Of a DNA stretch of 38,837 nt, positions 34,746 to 38,837 are shown piece after piece. Made by a program: the position numbers and the translations under genes. The notes beneath the pieces are model-generated. The model was not told the origin of the DNA. It did not search any database and saw only the letters and a program-made list of their open reading frames with translations. Numbering within the stretch: the stretch's first letter is position 1; each line of letters begins with the position of its first letter. This stretch comes from Desulfosarcina cetonica JCM 12296. Lineage in GTDB: Bacteria; Desulfobacterota; Desulfobacteria; Desulfobacterales; Desulfosarcinaceae. The DNA is taken from positions 1 through 38,837 of the forward strand of contig NZ_BBCC01000042.1 of the NCBI RefSeq assembly GCF_001311845.1. Reading direction: 5' to 3'.

Positions 34746-35593
34746 TCAGAGAATTGCCAGCAGACCATAAATGCTGTCTTTCTGTGAATAGAAGTTGGAC
34801 ATGATTTGGTTGACGGCGGTTTCGGTAAGGCACAACTGCATCAGAATGCGGTCGTAGTGGGTGTATTGGCCGCAAAACATTGCGGCGTTGATGCCAGTCA
34901 GGGAACACATGCTGTCGGCGAGGTAGACCATGGCGGTTGCCGTCTCGACGGGATCGGACGCATCGGTCAGATGGTGACCTTGAATGGTTGTCGCCAAGGT
35001 GTCGCTGAAATGCCAGTTTCTGGCGATCTGGCCGCCGAGAAAGGCATGATCGATTCCGAAAACCTTCCGTTCCGCTGCCACCAGATCCAGATTTGCCACC
35101 TCCATGGCTTGCTTGATGTCGACGGTGGCTGAACGCATATGCCGGTCCATGACGATCACGCCGATATCTTTGAGCAAAGCTGCTGTAAAGACAATGTGCT
35201 TGATCGAAGCATCGAACCTATCGGCCACGGCACTGGCAATCAGGGCGCAGGCGACGGATTGTTTCCACAACTGGCCCCTTGACAGACCGTAGCCGCTTTG
35301 ATGGGCTCGCAGGGTTGTGGTTACGCTGGCAAGCAGCACCATCTCCACAACCCGTTTCAGTCCGAGCATCACCACGGCGTCGTGGACCGAATCGACTTTT
35401 TTTTTGAACCCGAGGCCGCGGAATTGGCAACCTTTAGGAGATTCGCGGTGATCACCGGCTCGTAAAGAATCAGGTCGGTGATTTCCGCGATTGGGACCTC
35501 GGGGTCTTCGGCCAAGTCCATGAGCTGGTGGACGACCTGGGGAACCGGCTCGATCCGTTCGCTCTCTTTGATCAATTGGGCCAGTGAAAGCAT
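34746..35593 (-). CDS. HDOD-domain signalling protein, one apparent frameshift
   Basis: A cytoplasmic HDOD (HD-related output domain) protein of about 282 residues after correction. Such domains resemble HD phosphohydrolases but usually lack full metal ligands and act in signalling. The N-terminus (ERIEPVPQVVHQLMDLAEDP, then EPVITANLLKVANSA) is the classic HDOD start. Later come HDAVVMLGLKRVVEMVLLAS and AALLKDIGVIVMDRH, where LLKDIG stands in place of LLHDIG, so the HD pair is degenerate. The frame breaks in nine T's (A's in the coding strand) at 35397-35405 where ten are needed. The start is the ATG at 35593 with AAAGGGA upstream. The output is unknown. Confidence 0.85.
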
Positions 35594-35942
35594 GACGTGT
35601 ATCCCTTTTCCCTACATCTACCCTTTTTCAAGCATCAGTTCAAGGCGTGGTGGAGAAATTGCGCACGGTAGAAAATAGACAAGACACCCTCCATCGGGAG
35701 ATTCAGCGGGTTCTCGGTGACCGTGGGTCGCCGTTTATCTTTTATCGGTTTTCCAAGGTGTAAAAAGAGCTGACAGAATTTCTCTCATTGTTGATCGGGG
35801 CTGCGGGTCAACTTCTATGAAAGATACATAAAAACAAAACGTTGCTGTCTGTTTCGGCCTTGGCATAGCCATTGCTCAAAGATATTGCAGATCGCTTCGT
35901 CAATGGACGTGACTGTGATGACTCAACCGAAAGGAGGTCGCA
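35594..35942. other. Intergenic region upstream of the cytidylate-kinase-like gene
   Basis: No gene is supported in these 349 bases between divergent HDOD and kinase-like genes. The final 20 bases carry the very strong ribosome-binding site of the next gene. A weak candidate promoter (TTGGCA at 35860, 17-base spacer, TATTGC) is present but not convincing. Confidence 0.4.
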
Positions 35943-36698
35943 ATGGCTGGAAACATCGGTGCGGAAAAATATGTCCCGGGTACCTATGCCAAACGGAAAC
36001 CGGGTGCCGAGGCGTTGGTGGGACATTATGTGCGTTCCTGGGAGGGCCGGCGCTTGACCCAGGAGGCTGAGGATCGGGCGCGGGCAGCAGCAGCCGAACT
36101 GCCGCCCTGTATTGCGTTTTCTAGAAAGATCGGGGTGGGTGCGCTGGAAATTGCCGATATCGTGGCCAAGAAGCTGAATTATCGTGTCGCCGATCGCGAA
36201 TTGATCGAGCAGATTGCCAGCCAGGCCAACATCAGCGAAAATGCGATTGCCTTTTTCGACGAGCGTTTTCCAGGTTATACCCATCGTACCCTAAAATACC
36301 TGTTCGGTGAAAAATCATTTATCGACAGTGATTATTCAAGGCATCTATTCAGCGCGGTCTTTGCCATTGCCGGCCTTGAACCGACGATTTTTGTCGGACG
36401 CGGAACGCACTTGATCCTTCCCCGCGACCGCGTCCTGGCGGTTCGATGCATTTGCTCCAATGAATACCGCGCCAAGCGGATCGCCGAAATCATGGACATC
36501 GACCGCAGTGCCGCCGAAAAGCGGCTGGGAGGGATCGATAAGGAACAAGCCGCCTTTTTCAAGAAGGTTTTCAATCAAAAAGAAGCCTCTCCCTATGAGT
36601 TCGATCTGGTGGTGAACCTGGACCATTTTGCCGATACCGGCGCTGTGGCCGATATTGTCAGCTTGGCGTTTGAACGAAAATTCAAGACCTCAGCTTGA
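35943..36698 (+). CDS. Cytidylate kinase-like family protein
   Basis: A 251-residue cytoplasmic protein of the cytidylate-kinase-like group found widely in Desulfobacterota and Firmicutes. After a variable N-terminus (about 55 residues), CIAFSRKIGVGALEIADIVA is the degenerate nucleotide-binding start and NYRVADRELIEQIA matches the family (YRVADRELI-type). FVGRGTHLILP, RVLAVRCICSNEYRAKRI and the C-terminal YEFDLVVNLDHF are also conserved. The usual P-loop lysine arrangement is altered (SRKIGVGALEIA), so kinase activity on CMP is not assured. AAGGAGGT lies just upstream of the ATG. The true substrate is unknown. Confidence 0.85.
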   Translation: MAGNIGAEKYVPGTYAKRKPGAEALVGHYVRSWEGRRLTQEAEDRARAAAAELPPCIAFSRKIGVGALEIADIVAKKLNYRVADRELIEQIASQANISENAIAFFDERFPGYTHRTLKYLFGEKSFIDSDYSRHLFSAVFAIAGLEPTIFVGRGTHLILPRDRVLAVRCICSNEYRAKRIAEIMDIDRSAAEKRLGGIDKEQAAFFKKVFNQKEASPYEFDLVVNLDHFADTGAVADIVSLAFERKFKTSA

Positions 36699-36903
36699 CC
36701 GGCCGGTCGCGGGCGAAACTTTTGCAAAGGTGAACCATTCCTGTCATCCAGCCACAAAAGCTGTCTGTCCGGTTGGGATCGGGGATGTGCCGGAGCCTTC
36801 CGGTCATCCCCACGCTTTCTCATCTGACTCGCTTTGCCTTGCCTGACGATGCGATGGGGTGTTAGCTTCAAAAGGACACCGCAATCCAACGTTGGGGATA
36901 TCC

Positions 36904-37197
36904 ATGGACATCGAACTCAATCTATCCCGCCATTGTATCGAGACCGCAATCCGGCGCCGGTACAATGCCGCCATCTCGCTTTATTTCAAGGCCACCGCCG
37001 ATCAAGACACGCTGGAAGCAGAGATCGATCTGCTCCGGCGGGCCCTTCTCGTGTTTGACTTTCATCGACTGCGAAGCCACTGGCCGGATCTTGGCGGGCA
37101 TACCGCCTGCCAGGTCCGGCTTGTTGATGATGAAAACGGCGACCCGCTTCTCCGCCTGGCCGGTACCCGCATCAAGCCACCCGCAGCGTCCGCCTAA
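36904..37197 (+). CDS. Hypothetical protein, 97 aa
   Basis: A small acidic/basic soluble protein (starting MDIELNLSRHCIETAIRRRY) of unknown family. It appears alpha-helical in the first two-thirds (ATADQDTLEAEIDLLRRALL) and then has strand-like segments (CQVRLVDDENGDPLLRL). The ATG at 36904 has GGGGAT upstream; the frame is open 15 codons further without a good site. Steady GC-rich third positions support coding. It lies on the same strand as the kinase-like gene, about 205 bases downstream, with no obvious function from context. Confidence 0.55.
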   Translation: MDIELNLSRHCIETAIRRRYNAAISLYFKATADQDTLEAEIDLLRRALLVFDFHRLRSHWPDLGGHTACQVRLVDDENGDPLLRLAGTRIKPPAASA

Positions 37198-37381
37198 CGC
37201 GGTTGGGACGGCAGATAAGTCCCACCCCTCGGCAACAACTGCCAGAAAAAATATGTTCCCGATACAATCGGTCAATGATAAAAGCTTAATGAAACAAGTG
37301 CGTTGTGGCTTTGTTGCGCCGGTTGCCCAGTTATTGCATGATTTGGCTGGATGATTAATTTTTTTGTGTGCAAAGGGAAAC

Positions 37382-37603
37382 ATGTCGTCATCTGCTGTGC
37401 GGGTTCCTAAACCCTTTTACGCACCGGTTCCCGTTAACACCGGATCCTTGCGAAAATTTGGCCAATCGCCCCGGCAAGCCGGGCTTCGCGAGTCGCCAGG
37501 TCATTTGCTTCCCACAGCCGACACGGACGTGGTTTTTTATGGTAGCGACGGGCACCTGCTTGTCGATGACCTGCTCGGCACCATCATAGACCTGTATGCC
37601 TGA
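37382..37603 (+). CDS. Hypothetical protein, 73 aa
   Basis: The ATG at 37382 has AAAGGGA just upstream. The product has a Pro/Ser/Arg-rich, probably disordered N-terminal half and a compact C-terminal end DVVFYGSDGHLLVDDLLGTI followed by IDLYA that looks like a genuine short fold or peptide motif. It ends 36 bases before the TSUP permease start, so it may share its transcript. I do not recognise the family. Codon use is consistent with coding, but the short length limits confidence. Confidence 0.5.
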   Translation: MSSSAVRVPKPFYAPVPVNTGSLRKFGQSPRQAGLRESPGHLLPTADTDVVFYGSDGHLLVDDLLGTIIDLYA

Positions 37604-37639
37604 ACATTTTTTCATCACCTGTGCAATCAAGGACGCGCC

Positions 37640-38407
37640 ATGGGATCGCTCTCTTTTTCCACCCTTTTGGTGTTGTGGCTGGCCGGACTGCTGGCCGGTT
37701 TTGTGGACAGTATCGCCGGCGGTGGGGGCATTATTTCCCTGCCGGCCCTGTTAGCCGTCGGGATGCCCCCGCATCTGGCCCTGGGCACCAATAAGCTGCA
37801 AGGCACCTTCGGCAGCCTGACCGCCGCATTCAATTATACCCGCAAGGGGCTGGTGGATTTGCGGGAGATCCCCACCGGGGTGCTTTTCACCGCTCTGGGC
37901 GCCTTGGCCGGCACGGTTACGGTACAGTTGATTGCCGCCGATTTTTTGAGCCACATCATCCTGTTGCTTCTCGTAAGTGTCTTCCTCTATACGTTTTTTA
38001 CACCCGACCTGGGCCGCCTGGATCGCCGTCCAACCGCCGCCGCGCCCGTGTTTTTCGTTTGTGCGGGGCTTTTACTGGGGTTTTACGACGGTTTTTTCGG
38101 CCCGGGAACCGGGTCTTTCTGGACCATCGCACTGGTGCTGGTGTTGGGCCTCAACCTGCGCAAGGCCACCGCGAACACCAAGGTGTTCAACTTTACCAGT
38201 AATATCGTCGCCCTCGGCGCTTTTTTCGCCGGGCATCAGGTGGTGCTCTCGGCGGGGCTTTTGATGGGTGTGGGCCAGATGCTGGGTGCCTTTCTGGGAT
38301 CTCGGCTGGTGATCTTGAGGGGTACCGGTTTCGTAAGGCTATTCTTTCTGGTGGTGGTGGCGGTGACGATTCTCAAACTGGCTTACACCACTTATTTTGG
38401 GGCCTGA
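37640..38407 (+). CDS. TSUP family permease (TauE/SafE, YfcA-like)
   Basis: A 255-residue inner-membrane protein with about seven to eight hydrophobic segments. It carries the two TSUP repeats: LAGLLAGFVDSIAGGGGIIS followed by LPALL in the first half, and GFYDGFFGPGTGSFWTIALV in the second. LALGTNKLQGTFGS and ATANTKVFNFTSN are the matching half-motifs. The family transports sulfite, organosulfonates, sulfoacetate or other small anions; YfcA-type members have no firm substrate. The ATG at 37640 has AAGGA upstream. A sulfur-compound role would suit a sulfate-reducing host, but this is inference. It converges with dus with only 4 bases between. Confidence 0.92.
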   Translation: MGSLSFSTLLVLWLAGLLAGFVDSIAGGGGIISLPALLAVGMPPHLALGTNKLQGTFGSLTAAFNYTRKGLVDLREIPTGVLFTALGALAGTVTVQLIAADFLSHIILLLLVSVFLYTFFTPDLGRLDRRPTAAAPVFFVCAGLLLGFYDGFFGPGTGSFWTIALVLVLGLNLRKATANTKVFNFTSNIVALGAFFAGHQVVLSAGLLMGVGQMLGAFLGSRLVILRGTGFVRLFFLVVVAVTILKLAYTTYFGA

Positions 38408-38411
38408 CGGA

Positions 38412-38837
38412 TCAGATAAAGAAATTCATGTTGGGCCGTAAGATGGTTTGCGGCTCGCGGTTGAAAAACTGCTCGAGTACGTTTTTGAGGGTCTTCAGGT
38501 CCGGCGCATTGTTGATGCGGGTGTAGAAGCTGTGGGCAAACGTGAAATTGGCGCTGTAGTAAAGGGCGAATTTTTTGTAGCGCCTGAGGGCGCGCCGCGG
38601 ATCGAAATGCTGCTGCATCAGGTCCAGGAGGCGCATGGCGGCTTCCCGGTAGATCTCGGCGCCTGGCGTCAGCATGCCGCTCATCTGGGCCAGCAGCCAG
38701 GGGCGGGCGATGGCCATACGACCGATAGCCACACCGTCGCATCCCGTGGTCTGTAGCATTCTCAGGCAGTCCGCCGCGTCGAAGACGTCGCCATTGCCGA
38801 ACACCGGAATCGCCACGGCTGCCTTGACCTGGCGGAT
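38412..38837 (-). CDS. dus: tRNA-dihydrouridine synthase, C-terminal part
   Basis: The 5' part of the gene lies beyond the right edge; 141 codons plus stop are present. The visible residues IPVFGNGDVFDAADCLRML and TGCDGVAIGRMAIARPWLL match the FMN phosphate-binding end of the Dus TIM barrel. The helical C-terminal RNA-binding domain follows (RRYKKFALYYSANF, INNAPDLKTLKNVLEQFF). Dus enzymes reduce uridines in tRNA D-loops using NADPH and FMN. DusB/Nif3-like type is likely, but the subfamily cannot be set from this part. Confidence 0.9.
   Translation of the reverse strand: MRQVKAAVAIPVFGNGDVFDAADCLRMLQTTGCDGVAIGRMAIARPWLLAQMSGMLTPGAEIYREAAMRLLDLMQQHFDPRRALRRYKKFALYYSANFTFAHSFYTRINNAPDLKTLKNVLEQFFNREPQTILRPNMNFFI

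Noticed and set aside
1..38837. CRISPR arrays, tRNA or rRNA genes, integrase or transposase genes
   Set aside because: None was seen by inspection on either strand; the repeats found are small palindromic or inverted-repeat elements without coding capacity.

Overview
The window is about 39 kb of GC-rich bacterial chromosome (roughly 55-60% G+C by eye). It most resembles an anaerobic Desulfobacterota member of the Desulfosarcina/Desulfobacteraceae type. Indications are the mix of pyruvate phosphate dikinase, GTP-type PEP carboxykinase, ETF:quinone oxidoreductase, a large peptide-type ABC operon, several two-component and HD/HDOD signalling proteins, and a protein resembling a family I associate with sulfate reducers. 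No rRNA, tRNA, CRISPR array, prophage or transposase gene was seen. The organism assignment is inference from gene content.

Layout. Bases 1-7364 are read leftward: the start of alanine dehydrogenase at the left edge, a 1359-residue duplicated membrane protein, and ppdK. A 975-bp non-coding stretch with two matching palindromes, a possible 28-codon ORF and a good promoter precedes htpG (rightward), which converges on a dodecin gene across a hairpin. A sensor kinase/OmpR regulator pair follows (10.9-12.6 kb) and ends inside a nested palindromic element. Leftward genes at 12.7-19.6 kb encode an EamA exporter, a 581-residue DUF-type protein, an AmpG-like permease, PEP carboxykinase and the RdgB nucleotide-pool hydrolase. 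A small cysteine-rich repeat protein (19.9 kb, rightward) converges on a quinone oxidoreductase gene. A MITE-like inverted repeat precedes a PAS/HAMP histidine kinase (21.6 kb), followed by leftward HD-domain and secreted-protein genes. ETF:quinone oxidoreductase and a FOXRED1-like flavoprotein (25.4-28.3 kb) converge on a five-gene oligopeptide-type ABC operon (34.0 to 28.3 kb, leftward). The right end holds an unknown 114-aa protein, an HDOD protein, a cytidylate-kinase-like protein, two small unknowns, a TSUP permease and the C-terminal part of a tRNA-dihydrouridine synthase.

How the genes work together. ppdK and pckA sit at the PEP/pyruvate/oxaloacetate node. The two flavoproteins probably feed electrons from oxidation of an organic substrate into the quinone pool. 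The Dpp-like system imports peptides or similar solutes. The remaining genes are regulatory or housekeeping.

Quality caveat. Sixteen apparent single-base frameshifts (13 deletions, 3 insertions) break otherwise intact, conserved genes; several lie in homopolymers. Sequencing or assembly error is the simplest explanation, so I annotate these genes as full-length CDSs and give the position of each break.
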